Shown here: positions 18,162 to 27,518 of the stretch, in pieces
How positions within the stretch are numbered: the stretch's first letter is position 1
Layout: each line of letters starts with the position of its first letter
Assembly (NCBI GenBank): GCA_003202005.1
Contig: QJJF01000014.1
Location: forward strand, 28,720-92,719
Direction of reading: 5' to 3'
DNA from: Williamsia faeni
Lineage (GTDB): Bacteria; Actinomycetota; Actinomycetes; Mycobacteriales; Mycobacteriaceae
DNA length: 64,000 bases
The notes under the pieces: generated by a model
Seen by the model: only the letters and a program-made list of their open reading frames with translations
What the model was told of the DNA's origin: nothing
Databases searched by the model: none
Translations under genes and position numbers: made by a program

Positions 18162-19490
18162 ATGTTCTTATCAAAACCATTGAACGGCAAGGCAACACGG
18201 CGCCGGACCCGCCGGACCGTACCCACCGCGGCGGTTGCGGTGATGCTCACAACCGCGTTGGTCGGAACCGCCTGCTCCTCGGATTCGGACACATCGGCGC
18301 CGAGTAGTTCGCCATCGAACAGCGCGTTGCTGCCACTCGACGCCGCCGCCATGGACAAGGTCGTCGACGACATCGCCACCGGGTTCCACGAGATAGGCAT
18401 GATGGTGTTGATCCGGACACCGCAGGGCGACTACACAAACGGGTGGGGCACCCTTGGGCTCGACTCCACCGAGAAGCCGACTCCCGACACGAAGGTCCGC
18501 GTCGGTTCGAACACCAAAACCTGGACCGGTACCGCGATCATGCAGATGGTCCAGGAGGGCAAGATCTCCGTGGACGATCCGGTCAGCAAATATCGGCCAG
18601 ATGTTCCGGGCGGAGAGAACATCACCATCGGGCAGCTGCTCGACATGCGTAGCGGGCTCTACAACTACACCGAGACGATCGAACTGAACACCGCACTCGA
18701 TGAGGACACCCAGAAGGTATGGACGCCCGAAGAGCTGCTGGCGCTGGCCTTCGCACATCCGCCGTATTCGGCTCCCGGCACCGAATACCACTACTCCAAC
18801 ACGAACACCGTCCTGCTCGGTCTCATCGCCGAGCAACTCGACGGCAAACCCATCGCCAAGATTTTTCAGGACCGGTTCTTCTCCGAGCTCGGCATGACCG
18901 GCTCATCGTTCCCCGCCAACACCGACACATCCCTTCCGTCCACCTATGTGAACGGGTACTCGTACAGCGGGAACGTCGAGACCTTGGGTGAAGGCAAGGA
19001 ATCCCTTCCACCGGAGAGGCTTGCGGCCATCGAAGCCGGCACGGTCCAGCCGAGGATCACCACCAACGACAACCCGTCGTGGACCTGGTCGGCGGGCCAA
19101 GGCATTTCGACGGCCAACGACTTGGCCACCTGGGTGGAGGCCCTGGGCAAGGGCCGTCTCCTCGACGCGAAAACCCAGCAGCTGCGCATGGACAGCATCA
19201 AACCTTCGGACCCCGACGACCCCGGAAGCTCCGGTTACGGCTACGGCATCGCTTCGATGGGACCGCTTCTCGGGCACATCGGTGAGATGCCCGGCTACAA
19301 CTCGTTCATGGGCTACGACCCCGTCAACGACGTGACACTGGTGGTCTGGGGGAACCTCGCGCCCACCGCAGATGGATTCCCGCCGGCCGCCGTGCTCGCC
19401 AAGTCGCTGATTCCGTTCCTGTACGCCGGGGCCGCCAACGACACGGGCGAGGACATCGACGACGCCGCGGAGGACACGGGCGGCGGATGA
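18162..19490 (+). CDS. Beta-lactamase/D-Ala-D-Ala carboxypeptidase-like serine hydrolase lipoprotein
   Basis: A 442-residue exported serine hydrolase of the class C beta-lactamase (PF00144-type) fold. It has a long arginine-rich n-region, a hydrophobic stretch and a lipobox (LVGTAC), so it should be a lipoprotein. The catalytic SxxK is SNTK (in VGSNTKTW), the YxN motif is YSN (in YHYSNTN), and the third motif is HIG (LLGHIGEMPGY). The C-terminus is a short acidic tail. An upstream in-frame GTG at 18132 would add 10 residues; neither start has a strong ribosome binding site. The gene sits between coaE and rpsA, which are adjacent in M. tuberculosis, so it is an insertion in that block. Confidence 0.88.
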   Translation: MFLSKPLNGKATRRRTRRTVPTAAVAVMLTTALVGTACSSDSDTSAPSSSPSNSALLPLDAAAMDKVVDDIATGFHEIGMMVLIRTPQGDYTNGWGTLGLDSTEKPTPDTKVRVGSNTKTWTGTAIMQMVQEGKISVDDPVSKYRPDVPGGENITIGQLLDMRSGLYNYTETIELNTALDEDTQKVWTPEELLALAFAHPPYSAPGTEYHYSNTNTVLLGLIAEQLDGKPIAKIFQDRFFSELGMTGSSFPANTDTSLPSTYVNGYSYSGNVETLGEGKESLPPERLAAIEAGTVQPRITTNDNPSWTWSAGQGISTANDLATWVEALGKGRLLDAKTQQLRMDSIKPSDPDDPGSSGYGYGIASMGPLLGHIGEMPGYNSFMGYDPVNDVTLVVWGNLAPTADGFPPAAVLAKSLIPFLYAGAANDTGEDIDDAAEDTGGG

Positions 19491-19502
19491 CCCGGACAAA
19501 GA

Positions 19503-19538
19503 CAAACCGCCCCCGGCCAGAAGGCCGGGGGCGGTTTG
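19503..19538. terminator. Bidirectional hairpin terminator between serine hydrolase and rpsA
   Basis: A perfect 16-bp stem, CAAACCGCCCCCGGCC / GGCCGGGGGCGGTTTG, with an AGAA loop lies between the convergent hydrolase and rpsA genes, 13 bases from each stop. On the minus strand it is followed by TCTTTGTCC. It very likely terminates both transcripts. Confidence 0.85.
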
Positions 19539-19551
19539 AATTAGCGCTCTA

Positions 19552-21048
19552 TCAGGCGTTGCCCGAAAGCTTTTCGCGCAGAGCAGCAAGCTGCTCGTCG
19601 CTGGCCAGCGAGCCACCGCTCTTCGGAGCGGACGACGAAGAAGACGACGACGAGGACGCGGTTGCGACATCGTCACCACCCTTGTCAGCCGAATCCGACG
19701 AGTACTCGGACGGTGCGTTGGCAGCGGCCTCGGCGGCAGCGGCGAACTTCTCCATCTGAGTGGTGTGCATCTTGTGGCGACGCTCTGCCTCGGCGTAGCG
19801 CGACTCCCACGCTTCCCGCTGCTTGTCGAAGCCATCGAGCCATTCGTTGGTCTCGGGATCGAAGCCCTCGGGGAAGATGTAGTTGCCCTGCTCGTCGTAG
19901 CTGTCGGCCATGCCGTACTTCGAGGGGTCGAACTCTTCGGTGTAGTCCTCGTTGGCCTGCTTGAGGCTCAGCGAGATCCGGCGACGCTCGAGGTCGATGT
20001 CGATGACCTTGACCATCGCGTCGTCACCAACGGCGACAACCTGATCCGGCACCTCGACGTGGCGCTCGGCCAGCTCCGAGATGTGGACGAGGCCTTCGAT
20101 TCCCTCTTCGACCCGCACGAATGCACCGAACGGAACCAGCTTGGTGACCTTGCCGGGCACGATCTGGCCGATGGCGTGGGTGCGAGCGAACTGGCGCCAC
20201 GGATCTTCCTGCGTTGCCTTGAGCGACAGCGACACGCGCTCGCGGTCCAGATCGACGTCGAGAACCTCGACGGTGACCTCGTCGCCAACTGCGACAACCT
20301 CGGACGGGTGATCGATGTGCTTCCAAGACAGCTCGGAAACGTGAACCAGTCCGTCGACTCCGCCGAGATCGACGAATGCGCCGAAGTTGACGATGGAGGA
20401 CACGACGCCCTTGCGGACCTGGCCCTTCTGCAACTGGTGCAGGAACTCGCTGCGCACCTCGGACTGGGTCTGCTCGAGCCATGCACGGCGCGAGAGGACC
20501 ACGTTGTTGCGGTTCTTGTCGAGCTCGATGATCTTGGCTTCGATCTCCTTGCCGATGTACGGCTGCAGATCGCGCACGCGACGCATCTCCACCAGCGATG
20601 CGGGGAGGAATCCGCGCAGTCCGATGTCCAGGATCAGGCCGCCCTTGACGACCTCGATGACGGTGCCCTTGACGGCCTCGTCCTTTTCCTTGAGCTCTTC
20701 GATGGTGCCCCACGCCCGCTCGTACTGTGCGCGCTTCTTGGACAGGATCAACCGACCCTCTTTGTCCTCCTTGGTGAGGACGAGTGCTTCCACCGCGTCA
20801 CCGACGCTGACAACCTCGCTGGGGTCGACGTCGTGCTTGATGGACAATTCGCGGGACGGGATCACTCCCTCGGTCTTGTAACCGATGTCGAGCAGCACTT
20901 CGTCACGGTCAACTTTGACGATGGTGCCCTCGACGATGTCGCCATCATTGAAGTACTTGATAGTTGCATCGATAGCGGCAAGAAAATCCTCAGCCGAGCC
21001 AATATCGTTAATGGCTACTTGCGGCGAGGTAATGGTCGTGGACGACAT
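19552..21048 (-). CDS. rpsA: 30S ribosomal protein S1
   Basis: A 498-residue S1 protein with four S1 RNA-binding domains (about residues 37-105, 123-190, 207-277 and 294-363). Examples are GDIVEGTIVKVDRDEVLLDIGYK, GVVSSIVNFGAFVDLGGVDG and GKVTKLVPFGAFVRVEEGIEG. The C-terminal region is low-complexity with a run of serines (about 462-472), as in other actinobacterial S1 proteins. It helps recruit mRNA to the 30S subunit. The ATG is followed by STTITSPQVAIND. It ends at the bidirectional terminator at 19503. Confidence 0.97.
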   Translation of the reverse strand: MSSTTITSPQVAINDIGSAEDFLAAIDATIKYFNDGDIVEGTIVKVDRDEVLLDIGYKTEGVIPSRELSIKHDVDPSEVVSVGDAVEALVLTKEDKEGRLILSKKRAQYERAWGTIEELKEKDEAVKGTVIEVVKGGLILDIGLRGFLPASLVEMRRVRDLQPYIGKEIEAKIIELDKNRNNVVLSRRAWLEQTQSEVRSEFLHQLQKGQVRKGVVSSIVNFGAFVDLGGVDGLVHVSELSWKHIDHPSEVVAVGDEVTVEVLDVDLDRERVSLSLKATQEDPWRQFARTHAIGQIVPGKVTKLVPFGAFVRVEEGIEGLVHISELAERHVEVPDQVVAVGDDAMVKVIDIDLERRRISLSLKQANEDYTEEFDPSKYGMADSYDEQGNYIFPEGFDPETNEWLDGFDKQREAWESRYAEAERRHKMHTTQMEKFAAAAEAAANAPSEYSSDSADKGGDDVATASSSSSSSSSAPKSGGSLASDEQLAALREKLSGNA

Positions 21049-21166
21049 ATGTTAGATGGCTCCGGACAGGTTGGGTTGTAGGGACAGATGTTGCAGATAT
21101 TGCTGGAACGACACGAATCACTGCGAAGTGATCGGCATGTAGAACCACACGAGCACAGGCACGCGC

Positions 21167-22030
21167 GTGGTTGAGGATACGCCAGGCCCGGTGGCCTGGG
21201 CAAATACCGGCGATTCGCACCCGCTGATGCGTGGCAGCGTGGACTCGAAAACGAGCGCCGCGGCGAATCGTCGCTGGTGGGACGCCGATGCCGAGGATTA
21301 CCACCAGACTCACGGGGAGTTCCTCGGAGCCGGGAGTGAGTCCGGCGACTTCGTCTGGTGCCCCGAGGGACTCCGCGAAGAGGACGTTCACCTACTCGGC
21401 GACGTTACCGGAAAGGCCGTTCTGGAGATCGGCTGTGGGTCGGCGCCGTGCAGTCGATGGCTCACCGGGCAGGGTGCCCACGCGGTGGGCCTGGACCTGT
21501 CGCGACAGATGCTGCGTCGGGGTCAGACGGCAATGGCCGGCGGTGGACCACAGGCACCGCTGGTGCAGGCCGGCGCCGAACAGCTCCCTTTCGGCGACGG
21601 TGTCTTCGATCTGGTCTGCTCGGCGTTCGGCGCGGTGCCGTTCGTCGCGGATTCGGCCGCGGTGATGACCGAGGTCGCGCGGGTGTTGAAGCCCGGTGGG
21701 AAGTGGGTCTTTTCGGTGAACCATCCGATGCGGTGGATGTTCCCGGATGATCCCGGTCCCGCTGGTCTGACGGTGATGCTCTCCTACTTCGACCGCACCC
21801 CCTATGTGGAGACCAAAGCCGACGGGACAGTGTCCTACGTCGAACACCACCGCACCGTCGGTGACCGGATTCGCGAGATCCGCGGGGCCGGGCTGATCCT
21901 CGAGGACCTCATCGAACCGGAGTGGCCTGAGGGGTTCGAGAGGGAATGGGGTCAGTGGAGTCCACTTCGCGGCCAGCACTTTCCGGGCACGGCCATCTTC
22001 TGCAGCCGGAAACCCGACCCGGACACGTGA
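21167..22030 (+). CDS. Class I SAM-dependent methyltransferase
   Basis: A 287-residue methyltransferase. SAM-binding motif I is VLEIGCGSAPCSRWL (about residues 85-99), followed by GLDLSRQML (motif II) and FDLVCSAFGAVPFV (motif IV), then EVARVLKPGGKWVFSVNHP, the usual post-motif strand of methyltransferase family 11/25. The substrate cannot be read. It starts at GTG 21167, and an ATG at residue 21 (LMRGSVD) is an alternative. It is divergent from rpsA across about 118 bases. Confidence 0.87.
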   Translation: MVEDTPGPVAWANTGDSHPLMRGSVDSKTSAAANRRWWDADAEDYHQTHGEFLGAGSESGDFVWCPEGLREEDVHLLGDVTGKAVLEIGCGSAPCSRWLTGQGAHAVGLDLSRQMLRRGQTAMAGGGPQAPLVQAGAEQLPFGDGVFDLVCSAFGAVPFVADSAAVMTEVARVLKPGGKWVFSVNHPMRWMFPDDPGPAGLTVMLSYFDRTPYVETKADGTVSYVEHHRTVGDRIREIRGAGLILEDLIEPEWPEGFEREWGQWSPLRGQHFPGTAIFCSRKPDPDT

Positions 22031-22042
22031 CGCCTGCCGCGA

Positions 22043-23107
22043 CTACAGCGCGGCGACGACCGCATCGGCGAACTCGGTGGTGGTGGCCTGACCGTCGAGG
22101 TCGCGAGTTGCGATGCCCTTCGACAGGGTCGATCCGACGGCGTCGCGAATGCGGGTGGCGGCGACGGCGAGATCGTGGTCACCGGTGCGGTTGGCCCGCC
22201 AATCCAGCATCATCGCCGCCGACCCGATGATGCCCACCGGATTTGCGATGTTTTGCCCGGCGATATCGGGCGCCGCCCCATGGGCGGCCTGAGCCATCAC
22301 CTTGTCGGCAGAGCTGTTCACCGACGCTGCCGAGCCCAGTGAACCCGCAAGCTCGGCGGCGAGGTCGGACAGGATGTCGCCGAAGAGGTTTTCGGTGACC
22401 ACCACGTCGAACTCGTGCCCGCGCCGCACGAGATGCGCGGCCATGGCGTCTACATGTTGTTCGGTGATCTGCACCTGCGGATAGCGCTGACCGATCTCCC
22501 GGCAGACATCGCGGAACAGTCCCGTGGTCATCATCAGCACGTTGGCCTTGTGAACTATCGTCACCTGCCTGCGTCGTGTCATCGCAAGCTCGAACGCGGA
22601 CAACGCAATTCGTTCGGTGGCGGCGCGCGTGATCACACCGACCGCGAGGGCGACGTCCGGCGTCGGCATGAACTCACCTGTCCCCCGCGCCATGTTCCGG
22701 TCGGCGTACAGACCCTCACTGTTTTCGCGCACGATGATCAAATCCATCTGCGGACTCAACGCAGGTACCCCGGGGTAAGCCACCGCAGGGCGAATGTTGG
22801 CGTAGAGGTCGAAGCGTTTCCGGATCACCGCCCCCGGTGTCAGGCCGGTGCGATGCTCGGGCGGATAGCCCGCGGAGTCATGGGGTCCGAGGATCCACAT
22901 GTCGAGGTCATCCAGTGCGGACAGGGTTTGTTCGGGGATGGCCTCGCCGACGGATTCGATGGCCGCCCGTCCGATGTCCAGAGGTATCCACTCGACGGAA
23001 CGGCCGGTTCGGGTCAGCGCGACGTCCACGATTCGGGCGGCAGCCGGCACCACTTCGGGCCCGATCCCGTCGCCGTTGATGAGTCCGATCCGGCAGCGCT
23101 GCGTCAT
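22043..23107 (-). CDS. Isocitrate/isopropylmalate-family NAD(P)-dependent dehydrogenase
   Basis: A 354-residue decarboxylating hydroxyacid dehydrogenase. It opens with IGLINGDGIGPEVV. It carries the substrate-binding VRENSEGLYADR, HKANVLMMTTGLF and the metal/cofactor site VVVTENLFGDILSDLAAEL. A C-terminal HGAAPDIAGQNIANPVG is close to the HGSAPDIAGKGIANP of the family. The length is that of isopropylmalate or tartrate dehydrogenases. No leucine genes are nearby, so a tartrate/malate-type or secondary-substrate enzyme is as likely as LeuB. The frame is open upstream, but ATG 23107 matches the family start. Convergent with the methyltransferase. Confidence 0.85.
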   Translation of the reverse strand: MTQRCRIGLINGDGIGPEVVPAAARIVDVALTRTGRSVEWIPLDIGRAAIESVGEAIPEQTLSALDDLDMWILGPHDSAGYPPEHRTGLTPGAVIRKRFDLYANIRPAVAYPGVPALSPQMDLIIVRENSEGLYADRNMARGTGEFMPTPDVALAVGVITRAATERIALSAFELAMTRRRQVTIVHKANVLMMTTGLFRDVCREIGQRYPQVQITEQHVDAMAAHLVRRGHEFDVVVTENLFGDILSDLAAELAGSLGSAASVNSSADKVMAQAAHGAAPDIAGQNIANPVGIIGSAAMMLDWRANRTGDHDLAVAATRIRDAVGSTLSKGIATRDLDGQATTTEFADAVVAAL

Positions 23108-23150
23108 GGCACAGATGCTTCCAGACTCGGTAGCTGGGAGACTGAGGAGC

Positions 23151-25478
23151 ATGCCTGCCGAAGGATTGGTCAACAGCTCGCACTGGGGCGTCTTCACCGC
23201 TTCCGTCGACGGCGATGGGTTGCACGTCACACCGGACTCCGCCGACCCCGATCCCTCGCCACTGCTCGAGAACATCCCGGCGTCGCTCGACACCGGAGCC
23301 CGGATCCTGCACCCGTATGTTCGCCGCCGGTGGCTGACCGACGGTCCCGGCGCCGACAGCACGCGCGGTGACGACGAGTTCGTCGAGGTGACCTGGGATC
23401 ATGCACTCGACCTGGCGGCTCGCGAGTTGGAACGCACCCGCAGCACATTTGGGAACTCCGCGATCTTCGGCGGTTCGTACGGTTGGGCCAGCGCCGGCCG
23501 ATTCCACCACGCGCAGAGTCAGTTACATCGCTTCCTCAATTGTCTCGGCGGTTACACCCGGTCGCGGCACACCTACAGCCATGGCGCGTCGGAGGTTCTG
23601 CTTCCGCATGTGGTCGGCGATGTGGCGCCGCTCTATTCGCCCACGACGTGGGAAGTGATGAGCGAACACACCGAACTGTTCGTGTGTTTCGGTGGCATGC
23701 CTGCCAAGAATTCCCAGGTCAATGGTGGCGGTGTCAGCAAACACATCGTTCGCGGTGCCATCGAGGCCGCGCGGGACAACGGCGCTCAGTTTGTTCTGGT
23801 CGGGCCGCTCGCCGACGACCTTGCGCTGGCACCAAACGACGAGTGGATCGCCATCACCCCGGCCACCGACACCGCACTGATGTTGGCGCTGTGCTGGGTA
23901 TTGCTTGACGAGAATCTTTGCAACAGAGACTTTCTCGACCGCTATTGCGTGGGCTTCGCACGGTTCGCCGAGTACCTGCGCGGCGAACCCGACGGTGTGG
24001 TGAAGGATCCGCGGTGGGCGGCCCCGATCTGCGGAGTGGATCCGGCCACGATCACCAGGCTGGCACGGCGGATGGCGGCCCAACGCACAATGGTGACAAC
24101 GTCGTGGTCGTTGCAACGAGCCACCTACGGCGAGCAACCGTTGTGGGCCTCCATCGCTCTGGCCTCATTCCTCGGCCAGATCGGTCTTCCCGGAGGTGGT
24201 TTCGGACATGGATACGGTTCTACCGGCGGTATGGGCGCGGCCAAACTGCCCTACACGCTGCCCACCTTCTTTCAGGGCGCCAACCCGGTGCGCGAGTTCA
24301 TCCCGGTGGCACGTATTGCCGACATGCTGCTCCACCCCGGCGAGAACTACGAGTTCAACGGTCGCACCGCGGTCTATCCCGACACCCGGCTGGTTTATTG
24401 GGCCGGCGGCAATCCGTTCCATCACCACCAAGATCTGGTCCGGCTACGGCGCGCGTTCACGCGACCCGAGACAGTCATCGTCCACGAGCCGTTCTGGACC
24501 GCGACCGCACGTCACGCCGACATAGTGTTCCCGGTGACCACCACCGTCGAGCGCAACGACATCGGCTGCGGGCGATACGACCCAACGATGGTTGCGATGC
24601 GTCAGGTCACCGAACCCGTCGGCGAGGCGCGGAGCGACTACGACATCCTCGCGCAGTTGAGCAAACGGCTCGGTATCCACGATGAGTTCACCGAGAACCT
24701 CGACGAGTGGGGCTGGCTCGAGAAGATCTATGAGGACTGGCGCACGGCCACTCCCGCCGAGCACACGCCGAACGAGAACTTCGCCGAATTCTGGTCAAAG
24801 GGTCGCCTGGATCTTTCGGGCCGCGTCACCACATCCGACCTGTATCAGGAGTTTCGCAGCAATCCCATCGCCCACCCACTGCAGACGCCAAGCGGTCGCA
24901 TCGAGATCTTCTCCGAAACCATCGACGGCTTCGGCTACGACGAGTGCCCACCGCACCCGGCCTGGCTCGCACCGCCGGAAGCCGACGCGCTTGGTTCAGG
25001 CGAGTACCCGCTGTGCCTGATCGCCAACAATCCGAAGACACGGCTTCACAGCCAACTCGACCACGGCGCATTCAGTGCTGCATCGAAAGTTCAAGGCCGA
25101 GAGCCGATTCGGCTCCATCCCGACGATGCGGCATCTCGATCCATCGCCGACGGCGATCTGGTGCTGGTCCGTAGCGGGACCGGACAGTTGTTGGCCGGCG
25201 CCGTCATCGACGACAACCTCGCACCCAACATCGCCCAGTTGTCGACCGGCGCCTGGTTCGACTACAGCTCACCCGACATCGCCGCCTGCATACACGGGAA
25301 TCCCAACGTGCTGACTCCCGATGTCGGCACCTCCAGGCTTTCCCAGGCCAGCACCGGACAACTCGTTCGGGTCGAGATCGAGAAATACATAGGCGAGGTC
25401 CCGGCCATCACCGCACACGACCACACGCAGTGGAACACCCCGTCGAGCGGGCCCTCAACACCGCCGAGCGGGCCGTAG
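23151..25478 (+). CDS. Molybdopterin oxidoreductase of the BisC/TorA (DMSO reductase) family
   Basis: A 775-residue molybdoenzyme. The motif FGGSYGWASAGRFHHAQ (about residues 104-120) is the molybdenum-ligand region of the BisC/TorA/DorA group, where serine binds Mo. There is no N-terminal iron-sulfur cysteine cluster, and no Tat signal is visible, so a cytoplasmic enzyme like biotin or methionine sulfoxide reductase is likeliest. Other family blocks are TVERNDIG, IANNPKTRLHSQLDHG and STGAWFDY. GAGGAGC precedes the ATG at 23151. The last 12 codons run into a 21-bp tandem repeat that supplies the stop, so the natural C-terminus may have been altered. It is divergent from the dehydrogenase at 23107. 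Confidence 0.88.
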   Translation: MPAEGLVNSSHWGVFTASVDGDGLHVTPDSADPDPSPLLENIPASLDTGARILHPYVRRRWLTDGPGADSTRGDDEFVEVTWDHALDLAARELERTRSTFGNSAIFGGSYGWASAGRFHHAQSQLHRFLNCLGGYTRSRHTYSHGASEVLLPHVVGDVAPLYSPTTWEVMSEHTELFVCFGGMPAKNSQVNGGGVSKHIVRGAIEAARDNGAQFVLVGPLADDLALAPNDEWIAITPATDTALMLALCWVLLDENLCNRDFLDRYCVGFARFAEYLRGEPDGVVKDPRWAAPICGVDPATITRLARRMAAQRTMVTTSWSLQRATYGEQPLWASIALASFLGQIGLPGGGFGHGYGSTGGMGAAKLPYTLPTFFQGANPVREFIPVARIADMLLHPGENYEFNGRTAVYPDTRLVYWAGGNPFHHHQDLVRLRRAFTRPETVIVHEPFWTATARHADIVFPVTTTVERNDIGCGRYDPTMVAMRQVTEPVGEARSDYDILAQLSKRLGIHDEFTENLDEWGWLEKIYEDWRTATPAEHTPNENFAEFWSKGRLDLSGRVTTSDLYQEFRSNPIAHPLQTPSGRIEIFSETIDGFGYDECPPHPAWLAPPEADALGSGEYPLCLIANNPKTRLHSQLDHGAFSAASKVQGREPIRLHPDDAASRSIADGDLVLVRSGTGQLLAGAVIDDNLAPNIAQLSTGAWFDYSSPDIAACIHGNPNVLTPDVGTSRLSQASTGQLVRVEIEKYIGEVPAITAHDHTQWNTPSSGPSTPPSGP

Positions 25479-25555
25479 TTACCGCCGAACGTGCCCTCGT
25501 TACCGCCGAACGGGCCGTAGTTACCGCCGAACGTGCCCTCGTTACCGCCGAGCGG
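25451..25555 (+). repeat. Five 21-bp tandem repeats at the 3' end of the molybdoenzyme gene
   Basis: Five consecutive 21-base units start at 25451, 25472, 25493, 25514 and 25535, each of the form GCCSTMRWYACCGCCGARCGK. Units 2 and 4 are identical, as are the unit-3 and unit-5 cores, giving a 42-base super-period. The molybdoenzyme stop (25476-25478) lies in unit 2. Another frame (25430-25642) reads through the array as TAERAVV/TAERALV heptads. Confidence 0.88.
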
Positions 25556-25610
25556 GCCAAAGTTGCACATCTGAAAGATTTTTGGGCAAGCCAAGATTTA
25601 GGGTGGCCAG

Positions 25611-26135
25611 ATGGCACATTCGATCGAGCTCATTTTCGATGAGGTCACGAACACAATCATCGGTGAGCAGTGGCGAAAGCTGGCCGATGCCGGGTTGCCG
25701 AGTCAGGGCAGCATCCGGTCGACGTCCAATCGACCTCATGTCACCCTGATCGCGGCAGACTCAATCGACGCCACCGCCGACATGGAGCTCAGCGCCATCC
25801 GTGGTGTTGCCGGGATGACCGTCAATATCGGGGCGCTGCTGCTATTTTGGGGTCGCCGCGGGACTGCAGCCCGTCTGGTTGTCCCATCTGATCACCTATT
25901 GGACATCCATGCCCAGGTGTTCGACGCGACCTGCCCACATATCGGCGGACGGCCACTCGCCCACGTCTCACCCGGCAGCTGGACCCCACACATCACCCTC
26001 GCCCGTCGACTGGTCGAAGGTCATCTCGGACATCTGATGAGGGCGCTCAGCGAGGGACCCGAGATGTTCACCGCACAAGTCGCCGGACTGCGTCGCTGGA
26101 ACGGCGACACCCGCGAAGAGTTCCAGCTCGTCTGA
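25611..26135 (+). CDS. 2H phosphoesterase (2'-5' RNA ligase-like) protein
   Basis: A 174-residue protein with the two HxT motifs of the 2H phosphoesterase superfamily: RPHVTL (about residues 42-47) and TPHITLA (about residues 126-132), in the expected fold order. Family members open 2',3'-cyclic or 2'-5' phosphodiester bonds in RNA or small nucleotides. The start is ATG at 25611; no strong ribosome binding site is seen. It follows the repeat array of the molybdoenzyme gene and faces mak. The physiological substrate is unknown. Confidence 0.8.
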   Translation: MAHSIELIFDEVTNTIIGEQWRKLADAGLPSQGSIRSTSNRPHVTLIAADSIDATADMELSAIRGVAGMTVNIGALLLFWGRRGTAARLVVPSDHLLDIHAQVFDATCPHIGGRPLAHVSPGSWTPHITLARRLVEGHLGHLMRALSEGPEMFTAQVAGLRRWNGDTREEFQLV

Positions 26136-26141
26136 CGGGCG

Positions 26142-27518
26142 TCAACCGGCAACAAGCCGCTCGATTGCATGCAACGGCAACGGCAACCAGCTCGGTCGGT
26201 GACGTGCCTCGTACACCGCTTCATAGACGGCCTTGTCGAGTTCGTAGGCCCGGAGCAGCGCGGACTTGTCACGCGGATCCTCACCGGTAACGGCTGTGTA
26301 CCCGTCGCAGAAGGCCGACGAGTTCCGGTCCACCCATTCCAGGGCCCGAAATTCGCGCTGCCCGGTCGCCCCTGGCGATCCCTGGCTCAACAGATGGTGG
26401 CCGGCGTAGTCGAACGAGCGGAGCATGCCGGCGACGTCTCTCAAGGGACTGTCGGGCAGACGTCGCTCGGCCACCGACTTGAGTGGCTCTCCTTCGAAGT
26501 CGATCAACAACCAGGTCAACGGCGTTCGCAGAACCTGGCCGAGATGGAGATCACCGTGGATCCGTTGGACGCGCGTGGCACCCACTTCAGCGGCCTGATC
26601 GAAGACCGCCAGCACCGGCTCACGCAGGTCTTCCAATTGCGGAATCGCTTGTGCCGCAGCATGCAATCGAGCTCGCATGTCGTTGATCATCGAACTCTCA
26701 CCGTTGCGTTCGGTCACGCCGAGGCTCCGCGCAAGATCCGCATGTACATGGGCCAGCGCCGCGCCGAGGCGCTCCGCATCACCGGAGAAGTCACTTCCCA
26801 ACTCGGCGGCATGCAGGTCGGCCTCGGTGAACAGATCACGCACGCTGATCAGCGCCATGCTCCACCCATCGGCGGCGTTCTCGACAAACTGCTGTGCCAT
26901 CGCCAGCGTGGTCGGCTCACCGTCTATGTCTGCCTCGATCCAGCCGCGAAGCTCCGCCACATGCTCACACCCGGCTTCGCTGAGGGCTCGATGCAGTTCC
27001 ACGTCGGGATTGATCCCGACCTCGAGTTGGCGGAACACCTTGAACAGCAACGATTCGCCGAATACCACCGAGGTGTTGGACTGCTCTGCGTTCATGACCC
27101 TACCCGGCGACTCCGAGTCGAGGACACCGCCGGGCAGCGTCTCGAATCGCAATGGCCCGATGCGCTCACCATTGGCCAAAGCGGTGAGGAGGCGGCCCGT
27201 CAGATCCGGATCGTGCAATCCGTCGTACGCAGATGCCTTGTCCGGCAAATCATCGGTCAACGCCCAGGACAGCAGTGGCTCCGACAGATGCGTTCGATAC
27301 CCGACCGGGATCTGGTACCGCAGGGCGGGACCGGTGATGAAGTCGACAGAAACCAGGACATGTTCGGCCGCATAGCCTTCGTCGGAGGCCAGCGGAACCC
27401 GCAGAATCACCCGGACCGCCAATATGGCGCGATCCTTCGCCGAGAACCACCGCTGATGTGGGAGCCACGCCTTCAATCCGTCGGCCAGGTCCTGGTCATC
27501 TGGCAAGTTCACGGTCAT
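26142..27518 (-). CDS. mak: Maltokinase
   Basis: A 458-residue aminoglycoside-phosphotransferase-like kinase that makes maltose-1-phosphate from maltose and ATP, feeding GlgE-type alpha-glucan synthesis. The opening [16 protein letters not shown] is typical of Mak/Pep2. The catalytic loop is [12 protein letters not shown] and the metal-binding loop is LIDFEGEP. The start overlaps the treS stop by four bases, so the two are translationally coupled, matching the TreS-Mak pathway. Confidence 0.93.
   Translation of the reverse strand: MTVNLPDDQDLADGLKAWLPHQRWFSAKDRAILAVRVILRVPLASDEGYAAEHVLVSVDFITGPALRYQIPVGYRTHLSEPLLSWALTDDLPDKASAYDGLHDPDLTGRLLTALANGERIGPLRFETLPGGVLDSESPGRVMNAEQSNTSVVFGESLLFKVFRQLEVGINPDVELHRALSEAGCEHVAELRGWIEADIDGEPTTLAMAQQFVENAADGWSMALISVRDLFTEADLHAAELGSDFSGDAERLGAALAHVHADLARSLGVTERNGESSMINDMRARLHAAAQAIPQLEDLREPVLAVFDQAAEVGATRVQRIHGDLHLGQVLRTPLTWLLIDFEGEPLKSVAERRLPDSPLRDVAGMLRSFDYAGHHLLSQGSPGATGQREFRALEWVDRNSSAFCDGYTAVTGEDPRDKSALLRAYELDKAVYEAVYEARHRPSWLPLPLHAIERLVAG

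Noticed and set aside
19765..21081. Plus-strand frame of over 430 codons opposite rpsA
   Set aside because: Antisense to the well-conserved S1 domains; its composition is typical of a shadow frame.
25451..25555. 21-bp repeats considered as a CRISPR array
   Set aside because: No unique spacers; simple tandem minisatellite.
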